From assembly GCF_000265385.1 (NCBI RefSeq), contig NC_018013.1, forward strand, positions 62,001-126,000: a stretch of 64,000 nucleotides of DNA, in the 5' to 3' direction. A program made the translations under genes and the position numbers. The notes under the pieces were generated by a model. The model searched no databases. It saw nothing but the letters and a program-made list of their open reading frames with translations, and was not told the origin of the DNA. This document shows, in pieces, positions 53,739 through 63,147 of this stretch. Source of the stretch: Aequorivita sublithincola DSM 14238 (GTDB lineage Bacteria; Bacteroidota; Bacteroidia; Flavobacteriales; Flavobacteriaceae). Position 1 is the first letter of the stretch. Each line of letters begins with the position of its first letter.

Positions 53739-54869
53739 CTATTTTTTAGGCTTGTTTATAGTAACCGTCCCATTTTTAATATAATAGTCGAAATTTTTAT
53801 AGGTTTGGAAAGTCTTTAAAACTTCCTCAATAGTTTCATTTTTGAAAGTCGCTGTAATATATATTTTAGCGAGTTCAGGATAGTTATTTTCAATTTTTAC
53901 ATTGAATTTTCGCTCTAATTTGTTGGCTATAACTTTAAAAGAATCATCTACAAAAACCAACTCACCTTGAACCCACGCAACATATTTGGCAACATTTACT
54001 TCTACGATTTGCAAAGTTTCGTTTTCAAAAACCGCCTTTTCGTTAGGACTAATGATCTTTGTATCATTGTTTGCGAGTTTACTGTGTGCAGCCACTTTTC
54101 CTTCAACCAAAACAGTATACGTTTTTTGGTCATTGGTATAAGAAGTTACGTTGAAATGTGTTCCCAAAACCTCAACATCCATATCTTTCGTATTCACTAT
54201 AAAAGGGTGTAATGGATCTTTGGCAACTTCAAAATAAGCTTCTCCATCCAAGAAAACCGTGCGATTTTCGCTCTTTATAAAATTGACGGGGTATTTAAGT
54301 TTTGTTCCAGCATTCAAAACAACTTGCGAACCGTCGGAAAGCACAAGTTTGAAAGTTTTTCCATAAGGAACATTCAAAGTGTTGTATTGCAAAGTTTCTT
54401 CAGGAGTAGCATTTCCATAAACAAGTTCATTTTGTTTTTGTTCTGAAATTATATTTCCGTCCGCATCTACAATCGTGGAATTATTATTTTCATCAATAAT
54501 TTTAATACTGCCGTCCTCTAGTTGTAAAGTAATTTGGGGAGCGTCCATAAAGGCATTTTTTTGCGGGGAATTCAAATAAATACCGTAAGTTAAAATGGCC
54601 ACTCCCACAAAAACAGCGGCATATTTCAGCCAATGAGGAATAAGTTTTCTAATAGGGGTAGTTATTTTTACTGCTGAAAGATTCGTCATCAACTTAGAAT
54701 AAGCAGTTTCAGAATCCACAGATGCTGAAAGCTTGTTGAGACGATGGTTTATTTTAACGAACTCCTTAAAAGTTTTTTGATTTTTTGGAGTTTGTAACCA
54801 TTCAATAAGCTGAAGTTTTTCTGCTTCGGAAATGGTTTCGTTTAAATATTTAATTATAAGTGTTTTCAA
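53739..54869 (-). CDS. FecR-type anti-sigma factor
   Basis: A 376-residue inner-membrane regulator. Cytoplasmic N-terminus (LIEWLQTPKNQKTFKEFV), one transmembrane helix at about residues 85-101 (YAAVFVGVAILTYGIYL), then the periplasmic FecR domain (NVPYGKTFKLVLSDGSQVVLNAG) and the C-terminal DUF4974 region. It passes a signal from the STN domain of the SusC protein to the ECF sigma factor encoded divergently. The start is TTG; no ATG is suitably placed. Confidence 0.9.
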   Translation of the reverse strand: MKTLIIKYLNETISEAEKLQLIEWLQTPKNQKTFKEFVKINHRLNKLSASVDSETAYSKLMTNLSAVKITTPIRKLIPHWLKYAAVFVGVAILTYGIYLNSPQKNAFMDAPQITLQLEDGSIKIIDENNNSTIVDADGNIISEQKQNELVYGNATPEETLQYNTLNVPYGKTFKLVLSDGSQVVLNAGTKLKYPVNFIKSENRTVFLDGEAYFEVAKDPLHPFIVNTKDMDVEVLGTHFNVTSYTNDQKTYTVLVEGKVAAHSKLANNDTKIISPNEKAVFENETLQIVEVNVAKYVAWVQGELVFVDDSFKVIANKLERKFNVKIENNYPELAKIYITATFKNETIEEVLKTFQTYKNFDYYIKNGTVTINKPKK

Positions 54870-54984
54870 AACTAAATTTTCTCTTTTATACCGCTATGAT
54901 GCATAATAAATGATTTACCCTTAAGTTTTTTTTCATTATTTTTAATATTCCTAACTTCGACACCGAAATCTCGCAAAAACACCA

Positions 54985-55548
54985 ATGGATGATGACCATT
55001 TGATAGCAGATATAAAACTAGGAAATGAACGAGCGTTCAAGTCTTTGTTTGAAAAATACTACAGGCCGCTCTGCGCCTACCTTAGAAGCTACACCCCAGA
55101 TTTTGATTCCGCTGAAGAATTGGCCCAAACCACTTTCGTAAAATTTTGGAATAAACGCGAAGAAATTGATGTTCATACTTCTGTGAAAAGCTATCTTTTT
55201 AAGATGGGTTATAATTCTTTTTTGAAAACCATTCGGCAGAAAAATAAGCAATCCACTTTGCTAGAAGAGCTTAAATATAAAGCTTTGGAAGAAGAGGAAA
55301 ACCGTCCAGAAAATGATTTGCAAGCAGCCACAGAACGTTTACGTAACATTATTGAAACCCTTCCTCCGCGCTGCCAAGAAATACTAAAACTGAAACTGGA
55401 AGGTTTAAAATATCAGGAAATTGCGGATCAATTGAATCTTTCAATAAAAACCGTGGAAGCTCAAATGCGGATTGCATTCACCAAAATTCGAGAAGACTTT
55501 AAGGATGGATTGATTTTGTGGATTTTGCTGAATACCAGAAAAGTTTAG
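54985..55548 (+). CDS. ECF sigma factor
   Basis: A 187-residue RNA polymerase sigma-70-type ECF factor. Region 2 (FKSLFEKYYRPLCAYLRSYT; EELAQTTFVKFWNKR) and region 4 (CQEILKLKLEGLKYQEIADQ...TVEAQMRIAFTKIRE) are intact. It should activate the susC/susD operon under the FecR gene's control; the two genes are divergent with a 115-bp gap. Confidence 0.95.
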   Translation: MDDDHLIADIKLGNERAFKSLFEKYYRPLCAYLRSYTPDFDSAEELAQTTFVKFWNKREEIDVHTSVKSYLFKMGYNSFLKTIRQKNKQSTLLEELKYKALEEEENRPENDLQAATERLRNIIETLPPRCQEILKLKLEGLKYQEIADQLNLSIKTVEAQMRIAFTKIREDFKDGLILWILLNTRKV

Positions 55549-55596
55549 CCACGAATTCACGAATAATTACGTGTAAAATATTCGTGCATTCGTGGC
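55548..55596. repeat. Interspersed palindrome (GCCACGAAT/ATTCGTGGC)
   Basis: GCCACGAAT-T-CACGAATA pairs with TATTCGTG-C-ATTCGTGGC. It overlaps the ECF stop codon. The T-run is on the wrong side for a plus-strand terminator; it matches a kind of short palindrome widely scattered in flavobacterial intergenic DNA. Confidence 0.6.
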
Positions 55597-55660
55597 AAAA
55601 AAAGTATCATTTCCAAAATCTAAACTGACAATTATCATTTTATAGTTTTTTAAGCAAAGG

Positions 55661-55668
55661 TAATTTTG
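55661..55668 (+). promoter_or_regulatory. -7 element of hemN
   Basis: TAATTTTG, fitting TAnnTTTG, 20 bp before the ATG. Confidence 0.45.
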
Positions 55669-55688
55669 AAGCAGAATTCAAAAAAGCC

Positions 55689-57053
55689 ATGCAAAATAGT
55701 TTAGTTTCAAAATACAACGTTCCCGGACCTCGTTACACAAGTTATCCAACCGTTCCATACTGGAATAATGAAGGTTTCTCATTGAGTGAATGGAAGAAAG
55801 ATATAGTCCGAAGTTTTAATGAAAGCAACACTGAAGAAGGAATCAGTCTCTACATCCATCTTCCCTTTTGCGAAAGTTTATGCACTTTTTGTGGCTGTAA
55901 CAAGCGGATTACTAAAAATCACGGCGTAGAAACTCCTTATCTAGAATCTGTTTTAAAAGAATGGCAACTTTATACTGAAATCTTGCCAGAACGCCCCATA
56001 ATAAAAGAACTGCACCTCGGTGGCGGTACGCCAACCTTTTTTTCTGCTGAAAATTTACGTCTGCTTTTAAAAGGAATTTTTCGCGATGCAACTATGGCTG
56101 AAAATCCATCCTTTAGTTTTGAAGGACATCCAAACAACACCAAAGGCGATCATTTACAAACGCTTTATGATTGCGGTTTTACGCGAGTGAGTTATGGTGT
56201 TCAGGATTATAATCCCGCAGTTCAAATTGCAATTCATAGACTTCAACCGTTTGTAAATGTGGAACGTGTTACTAAAACCGCTCGCGAAATTGGCTATACT
56301 TCCGTAGGTCACGACCTTATTTTTGGATTGCCTTTTCAGAAGAAAGAACACGTAATTTATTCCATAGAAAAAACAAAGAAATTGATGCCAGACCGAATCG
56401 CTTTTTACAGTTACGCACACGTGCCGTGGATAAAAGGAAACGGTCAGCGCGGTTTTAAAGATGAAGATTTGCCAAGCGCTGCAGAAAAGCGGGAAATGTA
56501 CGAAACTGGAAAACGTATGCTTGAGGAAGCTGGTTATATTGAAATTGGGATGGATCATTTCGCCCTAAAAACCGATAGTTTATATAAAGCTGTTGAAGAA
56601 AAAAACCTACATAGAAATTTTATGGGTTATACTGAAAGCAAAACGCAATTAATGCTTGGTTTAGGTGTTTCCGCCATTGGCGACAGTTGGTACAGCTTTG
56701 GACAAAACGTAAAAAATGTGGAAGAATATCAAGACTTGGTTTCCCAAGGAATTATTCCTGTTTATCGCGGTCATATGCTAAATGAAGAAGACCTTATAAT
56801 TCGAAAACATATTCTAAATATGATGTGTCGATTGGAAACTTCTTGGGAAGACGCATCGCTTCAATTTAAAGAATTACCGGAAGCACTTCTAAAACTGAAA
56901 GAAATGGAGGAAGATGGTTTAGTGAAAATTTATTCTGAAAAACTTCAAATCACTGAAAAAGGAAGACCATTTGTTCGCAATGTTTGTATGGCTTTTGATG
57001 TGCTCTTACAACGTAGCCAGCCAGAAACACAACTATTTTCAATGACCATTTAA
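55689..57053 (+). CDS. hemN: Oxygen-independent coproporphyrinogen III oxidase
   Basis: A 454-residue radical SAM enzyme of heme synthesis working without oxygen. The [4Fe-4S] ligands are C61, C65 and C68 in FCESLCTFCGCNK. HLGGGTPTFF follows, then GHDLIFGLPFQ. The length fits HemN rather than the shorter HemW. It fits with the nitrite reductase and cbb3 genes as part of a low-oxygen set. Confidence 0.95.
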   Translation: MQNSLVSKYNVPGPRYTSYPTVPYWNNEGFSLSEWKKDIVRSFNESNTEEGISLYIHLPFCESLCTFCGCNKRITKNHGVETPYLESVLKEWQLYTEILPERPIIKELHLGGGTPTFFSAENLRLLLKGIFRDATMAENPSFSFEGHPNNTKGDHLQTLYDCGFTRVSYGVQDYNPAVQIAIHRLQPFVNVERVTKTAREIGYTSVGHDLIFGLPFQKKEHVIYSIEKTKKLMPDRIAFYSYAHVPWIKGNGQRGFKDEDLPSAAEKREMYETGKRMLEEAGYIEIGMDHFALKTDSLYKAVEEKNLHRNFMGYTESKTQLMLGLGVSAIGDSWYSFGQNVKNVEEYQDLVSQGIIPVYRGHMLNEEDLIIRKHILNMMCRLETSWEDASLQFKELPEALLKLKEMEEDGLVKIYSEKLQITEKGRPFVRNVCMAFDVLLQRSQPETQLFSMTI

Positions 57054-57093
57054 TTTATTCTTAAAAAAAATGAAAAACTGATATTCATCATAT

Positions 57094-57109
57094 TTGATTA
57101 AAACATCAA
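57094..57109. promoter_or_regulatory. Candidate Crp/Fnr-type operator before the porin/nirK genes
   Basis: TTGAT-TAAAAC-ATCAA is a perfect dyad about 37 bp upstream of the porin start. Fnr-type boxes have a spacer of 4 rather than 6, so this is a tentative call. Confidence 0.4.
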
Positions 57110-57145
57110 TACTGACCTTTGTATCAGAAATTAAAAACAATTTCA

Positions 57146-58420
57146 ATGAATTTCTCTAAAAGTGTTTTTCTCGTAATTTTATTCTTTGGCTTAACCAACA
57201 GTTATGCACAGTTTACAGTAGATGCGGAGCTTCGTCCGAGGTTTGAATTTCGTCACGGTTACAAGACACTTTTCCCAAATGATGTAGAACCTGCTGCTTT
57301 CGTTTCACAAAGAACAAGATTGAATTTTGGCTATAAAACTGAAAAGCTTCATTTTTATTTAAGTACTCAGGATGTTCGGGTTTGGGGCGATGTTCCGCAA
57401 CTGAATGTAGCAGACCAAAACGGATTTTCGCTTCATCAAGCTTGGGCAGAAATTGAATTGGTTAACGAACTTTCATTAAAATTAGGACGACAAGAAATTG
57501 TTTATGACGATCAGCGTTTCTTCGGAAATGTTGGCTGGGCACAACAAGCCAGAAGCCACGATGCTGCAATTGTAAAATTTGAACCCAAATATATGAAGCT
57601 TCATTTTGGAGCAGCTTACAATCAAGATGGAGAAACCTTAACTGGAAATATTCTTAAAACGAATACGTATAAAAGCCTTCAATATGTATGGCTTCATAAA
57701 GATTGGGAGCAGTTTTCTGCAAGTTTTTTGCTGCTGAATAACGGTTTGCAATTTATTGATGAAATAGATGAAACTAAAAATGATACACGATACAGTCAAA
57801 CCGCTGGACTTCATTTAAAGGCCAAAATGAACAAATTCAACTTTGTTTCCAACCTATATTACCAGCTAGGAAAAGATATTTCTGATAATGATTTAAGCGG
57901 GTATCTACTTTCTTTAGAAGCAAATTACGAAGCAACCGAAAACCTCAAGATTGGCTTAGGTAGCGAACTACAAAGCGGAAACAAGTACGGAAAACCAACA
58001 GACGGAAAAAATAAGGCTTTCAATCCTCTCTATGGAACTAATCATAAATTCAATGGATTTATGGATTATTTTTATGTTGGCAACCATATTAATAATGTAG
58101 GGCTAATTGATTTTTACGGAAATGCGAAATATACTTTTAATTCAAAATTAAACCTTAATCTTGCAGCGCATCAATTTTTTGCTGCTACGACAATAAATGA
58201 CGAAGTCTCAGAAAATTTGGGTTTCGAGATGGATTTAGTAACTTCGTACAAATTGAGTGAATTTGTGGGTGTCCAAGCTGGTTATTCACAATTTTTTGCT
58301 TCAAAAGGCATAGAAACTGTAAAAAACAATTTTGACGGAAATACCAACAATTGGGCTTGGTTAATGTTAACCATTGATCCTGTTCTATTTACTTGGCAAA
58401 AATCAGATTCTAAAAACTAA
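57146..58420 (+). CDS. Outer-membrane beta-barrel, alginate-export-type porin
   Basis: 424 residues from the ATG at 57146 (nine codons inside the longest frame), which places a signal peptide (SVFLVILFFGLTNSYAQ) at the terminus. The mature part is a beta-barrel: YLSTQDVRVWGDVPQLN and AWAEIELVNELSLKLGRQEIVYDDQRFFG fit the alginate-export/porin family. It lies 37 bp upstream of nirK, probably in one operon, and may admit nitrite or copper. Confidence 0.75.
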   Translation: MNFSKSVFLVILFFGLTNSYAQFTVDAELRPRFEFRHGYKTLFPNDVEPAAFVSQRTRLNFGYKTEKLHFYLSTQDVRVWGDVPQLNVADQNGFSLHQAWAEIELVNELSLKLGRQEIVYDDQRFFGNVGWAQQARSHDAAIVKFEPKYMKLHFGAAYNQDGETLTGNILKTNTYKSLQYVWLHKDWEQFSASFLLLNNGLQFIDEIDETKNDTRYSQTAGLHLKAKMNKFNFVSNLYYQLGKDISDNDLSGYLLSLEANYEATENLKIGLGSELQSGNKYGKPTDGKNKAFNPLYGTNHKFNGFMDYFYVGNHINNVGLIDFYGNAKYTFNSKLNLNLAAHQFFAATTINDEVSENLGFEMDLVTSYKLSEFVGVQAGYSQFFASKGIETVKNNFDGNTNNWAWLMLTIDPVLFTWQKSDSKN

Positions 58421-58457
58421 AAACAAGAAATAATATCAATTTTAAAACAACCAATCA

Positions 58458-59927
58458 ATGAAACTAAAAATCAACAAAACCACTGTAACCAAAATGCTGC
58501 TTGGCCTGAGCACGGCAGTATTTTTAACGGGCTGTGTTAACGACCAATCAGACAAAAAATACAACGACACCGTAGATATTCCCGTGAATCAAGAAATGAT
58601 AGCGGAACTTACATCGCCCCCATTCGTTCCAACTCCTGTAGGAAAGCGTATGGCAAAAAAGTTAATCGTCGATCTTGAAATTCAAGAACGTGAAGGCGAA
58701 ATGACCAGTGGCGTAAAATATGTTTACTGGACTTTCGGCGGAACCGTTCCAGGAAGTTTCATCAGAACCCGTGTGGGTGATGAAGTGGAATTTCACTTAA
58801 AAAACCACCCAGACAATAAATTGCCTCACAATATTGACCTTCACGCTGTGAACGGTCCTGGTGGTGGTGCCGAATCTTCTTTTGTGGCTCCAGGGCACGA
58901 AAAAGTATTTTCTTTTAAAGTGCTTAACCCAGGTCTTTATGTGTACCATTGTGCTACTGCACCAGTAGGGATGCACATTGCCAACGGAATGTATGGGCTA
59001 ATTTTAGTTGAGCCAGAAGGTGGATTAGAACCTGTGGACAAAGAATATTACATTATGCAAGGTGATTTTTACACCGAAGGAAAATATGGTGAGCGTGGTT
59101 TACAGGCGTTCGATATGCAGAAGGCTATTGACGAAAAAGCAGACTATGTAGTTTTCAACGGTCACGTTGGCGCAATGACTGGTGACAACGCTCTTACTGC
59201 AAAAGTTGGCGAAAAAATACGTCTGTTTGTTGGTAATGGCGGACCAGGGCTAGTTTCCTCTTTCCACGTGATTGGAGAAATTTTTGATAGAGTTCACGTT
59301 GAGGGTGGAGATTTAATTAACGAAAATGTTCAAACTACTTTGATTCCTGCTGGTGGTGCTGCAATTGTGGAGTTCCGCGTGGATGTTCCCGGAACTTTTA
59401 TACTTGTGGATCACTCTATTTTTAGAGCCTTCAACAAAGGTGCTTTGGCAATGCTTAAGGTGGAAGGTGAAGAAAAGAAAAACATTTACTCTGGAGAGAT
59501 CCACGATGGTATTTATCTTCCAGAGGGTGGTGTAATTCAATCCATGCCTACTGGAAATAAGAAAGATGAAGGTGAAAAAGAAGTGAAATTATTAAGCTTT
59601 GAAGATCAAATGAAATTTGGTAAAGATAAATATATGGCAACCTGCGTTGCTTGTCACCAGGCCAACGGTTCTGGTATTGAGGGCGCGTTCCCTCCTTTGG
59701 CAAAATCAGATTACCTAAATGCAGATATTGATCGTGCTATAGATATTGTATTACACGGTAAAACAGGCGAAATAACTGTAAACGGTAAAAAATACAATAG
59801 CGTTATGACTGCTCAAGCTCTTTCTGACGAAGATGTATCCAACGTACTTACTTACGTTTATAACAGCTGGGGTAATAACAAAACAGTCGTTACTCCTGCA
59901 ATGGTGGAAGCCGTTAGAAACAAATAG
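58458..59927 (+). CDS. nirK: Copper nitrite reductase with C-terminal cytochrome c
   Basis: A 489-residue lipoprotein (AVFLTGCVN) that reduces nitrite to nitric oxide. Two cupredoxin domains are visible. [15 protein letters not shown] and [17 protein letters not shown] supply type 1 and type 2 copper ligands. A cytochrome c domain is fused at the C-terminus (CVACH at residues 396-400, Met in YNSVMTAQ). The fusion lets electrons enter directly without a separate donor. Confidence 0.94.
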   Translation: MKLKINKTTVTKMLLGLSTAVFLTGCVNDQSDKKYNDTVDIPVNQEMIAELTSPPFVPTPVGKRMAKKLIVDLEIQEREGEMTSGVKYVYWTFGGTVPGSFIRTRVGDEVEFHLKNHPDNKLPHNIDLHAVNGPGGGAESSFVAPGHEKVFSFKVLNPGLYVYHCATAPVGMHIANGMYGLILVEPEGGLEPVDKEYYIMQGDFYTEGKYGERGLQAFDMQKAIDEKADYVVFNGHVGAMTGDNALTAKVGEKIRLFVGNGGPGLVSSFHVIGEIFDRVHVEGGDLINENVQTTLIPAGGAAIVEFRVDVPGTFILVDHSIFRAFNKGALAMLKVEGEEKKNIYSGEIHDGIYLPEGGVIQSMPTGNKKDEGEKEVKLLSFEDQMKFGKDKYMATCVACHQANGSGIEGAFPPLAKSDYLNADIDRAIDIVLHGKTGEITVNGKKYNSVMTAQALSDEDVSNVLTYVYNSWGNNKTVVTPAMVEAVRNK

Positions 59928-59932
59928 AACTA

Positions 59933-60709
59933 TTGTTTAAATTGAAATTTTATAGCACCGCCCTTTTCCTAGTCATTGCTTTATTGTCTTGTAAGCTCTC
60001 AGCTCAAAATGATAAAATGGCTTTAGTAAAGGGCGGTGTTTATCTTCCACTATATGGTGCAGAAGGTAAAACCGTTAAAGTTGATGCTTTTTTGATGGAT
60101 GAATATCCTGTGACCAATGCAGATTTCTTAAAGTTTGTAAAAGAAAATCCGCAATGGAAAAAAAGTAATACTAAAGCATTATTTGCAGACAAGAGTTATT
60201 TAACCAAATGGCAAAATGACGAAACCTACAGCGGACTTCCAAACGCTCCAGCGACCAATGTATCTTGGTTTGCTGCAAAGAAATATTGCGATTGTCAAGG
60301 CAAACGTTTACCAAAAATGGACGAATGGGAATATGCTGCAATGGCCAATGAAACTGTTCCCGACGCCAGAAAAATAGAATCCTACAATCAATATATTTTA
60401 GGTTGGTATGAAACACCTAAAACCTACAATAACCCAGTTGGAAAAACATTCAAAAATTATTGGGGAATTTATGATTTGCACGGTTTGGTTTGGGAATGGA
60501 CCCAAGATTTTAATACCGTACTTATCTCTGGAGAGTCTAGAAAAGACGTAGATAAAGATTCCAACCTTTTCTGCGGAAGCGCGGCAATTGGCGCTTCAGA
60601 TTTAATGAATTATGCGGCATTTATGCGCTTTGCATTTCGTGGAAGTATGAAAGCTCGTTATTCGTCCCAAAATTTGGGCTTCCGTTGCGCAAAGGATATT
60701 GAAAAATAG
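59933..60709 (+). CDS. nirV: NirV-like formylglycine-generating-enzyme fold protein
   Basis: A 258-residue exported SUMF1/FGE-fold protein. Signal region LFLVIALLSCKLSAQ; then YPVTNADFLKFV, TNVSWFAAKKYCDCQGKRLPKMDEWEYA and DLHGLVWEWT, all typical of the fold. Standing five bases after nirK, it matches NirV, which accompanies nirK in denitrifiers with unclear function. The start is TTG at 59933. Confidence 0.85.
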   Translation: MFKLKFYSTALFLVIALLSCKLSAQNDKMALVKGGVYLPLYGAEGKTVKVDAFLMDEYPVTNADFLKFVKENPQWKKSNTKALFADKSYLTKWQNDETYSGLPNAPATNVSWFAAKKYCDCQGKRLPKMDEWEYAAMANETVPDARKIESYNQYILGWYETPKTYNNPVGKTFKNYWGIYDLHGLVWEWTQDFNTVLISGESRKDVDKDSNLFCGSAAIGASDLMNYAAFMRFAFRGSMKARYSSQNLGFRCAKDIEK

Positions 60710-60723
60710 ACCTAAGACAAAAC

Positions 60724-60772
60724 GACTTATGACTTAAGACTTAAGACTTAAGACTTAAGACTTAAGACTTAA
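60724..60772. repeat. Seven-base tandem repeat (GACTTAA)7
   Basis: One GACTTAT followed by six perfect GACTTAA units (60731-60772). Located between nirV and SCO1. Confidence 0.9.
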
Positions 60773-60856
60773 GACAAATTTTAAATAATTTTTAGTCTAA
60801 TATCTTACGTCTTATCGACTAACGTCATTATTTAAAAAATTAAAAATCAAATTATT

Positions 60857-61474
60857 ATGAAAAACTTCAAATATATTTTAATTGTACTTTCAGTATTTGC
60901 AATATCCTGCAATAACACTTCAAAAAAAGATTCGGAAACAACTGCTGAAAACACTAAAGAAAACACTGATAGCAACAAAATTTCTGATATGTCTATCTAC
61001 AACCTTCCCTCCCATTGGACCACTCAGGATGGTAACGAAATAGAACTTAAAGAACTTAAAGGAAAAGTTTTGGCAATGGTAATGATTTACACTTCCTGCA
61101 AAGCTGCTTGCCCACGATTGGTTGCGGATATGCGTAATATTGAAAAGCAAATTCCAGAAGACAAAAAGGATGAAGTACAATTTGTTTTTGTGAGCATAGA
61201 CCCTGAAACAGATACTCCAGAACGATTAACTGCTTTTGCAAAAGAGAACCAAATGGAAGATGAAAAATGGCTTTTCTTGCGTGGATCTGAAGAAGACACT
61301 CGTGAGTTTGCAGCAGTGCTTGCCGTAAACTACAAACAAATTTCCCCCTTGGATTTTTCCCACTCAAACATTATCAGCGTTTTTGATCAAGGTGGCGAAC
61401 TTGCCCATCAACAGGAAGGTCTTGGTGTGGACAATAAGGAAACGGTTGAGGCTATTATTGATTTAGCCAAATAG
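60857..61474 (+). CDS. SCO1/SenC family copper chaperone
   Basis: A 205-residue lipoprotein (VFAISCNNT) with a thioredoxin fold. Copper ligands: C81 and C85 in SCKAACP, and H169 in DFSHSN. SCO proteins deliver copper to the CuA centre of oxidases; here a role with nitrite reductase or another cuproenzyme is plausible. Monocistronic, with short tandem repeats before it. Confidence 0.9.
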   Translation: MKNFKYILIVLSVFAISCNNTSKKDSETTAENTKENTDSNKISDMSIYNLPSHWTTQDGNEIELKELKGKVLAMVMIYTSCKAACPRLVADMRNIEKQIPEDKKDEVQFVFVSIDPETDTPERLTAFAKENQMEDEKWLFLRGSEEDTREFAAVLAVNYKQISPLDFSHSNIISVFDQGGELAHQQEGLGVDNKETVEAIIDLAK

Positions 61475-61489
61475 TGAAAAAGTGGGTAG

Positions 61490-61565
61490 CGGGTAGTTTG
61501 TAGTGTAGAATTTAATCTTACTTTAAAAAAAGTATTCTAAGTTTTCTACCAACTACAAACTATCC
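61490..61565. terminator. Inverted repeat between SCO1 and the small membrane protein gene
   Basis: ATAGTTTGTAGTT-like arms face each other (GGTAGTTTGTAGTG and AACTACAAACTATCC). It could terminate both convergent genes; no long T-run. Confidence 0.4.
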
Positions 61566-61705
61566 TCTTGATTGTCTTCCTTCTTTTTTCCTTTAAACAC
61601 AAAGCTAAGAACTAGGACTGTCATTGCGACGCAAAGTACTGCAAAGAAAATTATAATTGCGGTTCCCATTCCCCAATTGGCAAGTGGTAAGATTGAATTT
61701 GTCAT
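61553..61705 (-). CDS. Small single-pass membrane protein near cbb3 assembly genes
   Basis: A 50-residue protein with one transmembrane helix (GTAIIIFFAVLCVAMTVLVL) and a charged tail (KGKKKEDNQ). It ends the cco cluster 12 bp after the SafE gene. It is too short to classify; CcoQ-like or simply a partner of the oxidase assembly. ATG start. Confidence 0.6.
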   Translation of the reverse strand: MTNSILPLANWGMGTAIIIFFAVLCVAMTVLVLSFVFKGKKKEDNQEDSL

Positions 61706-61717
61706 AGTCTAAATATT

Positions 61718-62455
61718 TTATTGGTTATTAATTGTTTCGTTTTCTGAAAGCATCGGAGCGCAATTTTGATTGGCATCTACAATTTCAGTCATTGGTTTTG
61801 GCGATACATAAGGAATTCCCAAACCTAAGCCGCGAATTATAAAAAGGCAGCCAATAATTACTACAAAAATAGGAATTGCGCGTCTAATTCGCTGGCGTAC
61901 TTGCCCGTTTATAAAGTTTCCTAGATATATTGCCGAAGTCATTAAAGGAATAGTCCCTAAGCCAAATAACGCCATATAAAGGCTTCCTTGCAAAGCATTT
62001 CCTGAAGCGATTGCTCCAAAAATAGCCATATAAACTAAACCGCAAGGAAGAAAACCATTCAGAAAACCGATGGTTAAAAAGGTATCAGGAGTTTTCTTTT
62101 TAAGTTCTTTCCCCAACGCCGATTTCACTTTTGAAATAATTTTATAAACTGGTTTTGAGAAGTTGTACTTATTAAAAGTTTTCTGCGGAAGAAAAATCAC
62201 CAAAAGCATCAAAACACCAATAATAATAGAAAGCTGTTGCTGAAATCCGAAAAGGTTTAAACTTTTACCCACCAACCCGAAAACAAAGCCTAAAATGCTA
62301 TAAGCCAAAACTCTTCCGAAGTGATACAGAAATATCTGTCCAAGTTTCTTTACTTGGTTATTTCTATCAACTGGTAATAAAAATGCAATAGGGCCGCACA
62401 TTCCCACGCAGTGAAAACTACCTAATAAGCCAAATATAAGTGCGGTGTATAGCAT
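61718..62455 (-). CDS. SafE/TauE-like membrane protein of the cbb3 cluster
   Basis: A 245-residue protein with about six transmembrane helices: FGLLGSFHCVGMCGPIAFLLP at the N-terminus (the GMCGP motif of the DsbD/SafE-like copper-handling group) and FLNGFLPCGLVYMAIFGA later. In Bacteroidota this gene goes with ccoG and fixH and is thought to act in copper supply to the oxidase. Confidence 0.85.
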   Translation of the reverse strand: MLYTALIFGLLGSFHCVGMCGPIAFLLPVDRNNQVKKLGQIFLYHFGRVLAYSILGFVFGLVGKSLNLFGFQQQLSIIIGVLMLLVIFLPQKTFNKYNFSKPVYKIISKVKSALGKELKKKTPDTFLTIGFLNGFLPCGLVYMAIFGAIASGNALQGSLYMALFGLGTIPLMTSAIYLGNFINGQVRQRIRRAIPIFVVIIGCLFIIRGLGLGIPYVSPKPMTEIVDANQNCAPMLSENETINNQ

Positions 62456-62459
62456 TCAG

Positions 62460-62522
62460 TTATCTGTTATCTGTTATCTGTTATCTGTTATCTGTTATCT
62501 GTTATCTGTTATCTGTTATCTG
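62460..62522. repeat. Seven-base tandem repeat (TTATCTG)9
   Basis: Nine perfect units between the SafE and fixH genes, adjoining the SafE start codon; array length may affect the spacing of signals upstream of SafE. Confidence 0.92.
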
Positions 62523-62565
62523 TAAAAACTAAACTTTTAAACCTTTAAACTCATAAACTTTCCTA

Positions 62566-63012
62566 TCAATAAACAATTTTGCTTTTATACAAATAATCCT
62601 CTCCTTCGTAACTCCATTGTACGGTGGTGTTCCATCTTCCGGCTATCATTTTTTGGTCTTCAATAAGTAAGTTTGGGCTGGAAAGATTCAACGGAATTTG
62701 AAAATCTAACTTCTTGTTTGACGGTCTGTAAAGAAAAACGGTGCCTTCTATTTTTGAATAATCAATATTCTTCGGAAAAGTGAGCATCCATCCTTCCGCT
62801 ACCTTTTCACCGAAAATATTACCATCTAATGATTTTGAATTTTCCTCAGCATCAATCTCCTGTTGATAAACCATTTCCTTTTTGTAATATTCCTCGGTCA
62901 CCAAATCATAATCGTATTGTTCATCAATACTAATTCTTATAACGAAATATAAAATAAAGGCTATAAAAAGCGCCATCCCAATCACCAATCCTGTTCCCCA
63001 ATTTATCTTCAT
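62566..63012 (-). CDS. fixH: FixH/CcoH-family cbb3 assembly protein
   Basis: A 148-residue protein with one N-terminal transmembrane helix (GLVIGMALFIAFILYFVIRI) and a periplasmic beta-domain. YYKKEMVYQQEID and GRWNTTVQWSYEGEDY are typical of FixH. Needed for assembly of the cbb3 oxidase. It lies between ccoG and the SafE gene. Confidence 0.85.
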   Translation of the reverse strand: MKINWGTGLVIGMALFIAFILYFVIRISIDEQYDYDLVTEEYYKKEMVYQQEIDAEENSKSLDGNIFGEKVAEGWMLTFPKNIDYSKIEGTVFLYRPSNKKLDFQIPLNLSSPNLLIEDQKMIAGRWNTTVQWSYEGEDYLYKSKIVY

Positions 63013-63147
63013 CGCATTATTATTTATTGATTATTCATATTATTTATTTCTAATCTTCAATTTAAACCTACAAGGAGCCCCGCTAAAAAAGTGGGGAACA
63101 CCTTGCAGGTTGTTTCGGTCATCGGTCACCCGTCATCAAGCACCCAA

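Noticed and set aside
55548..55596. Terminator of the ECF sigma gene
   Set aside because: The stem is followed by A residues on the plus strand; a T-run exists only on the opposite strand, upstream of the hairpin.
62460..62522. CRISPR-like array
   Set aside because: Units of 7 bp are strictly tandem with no spacers; no cas genes are nearby.
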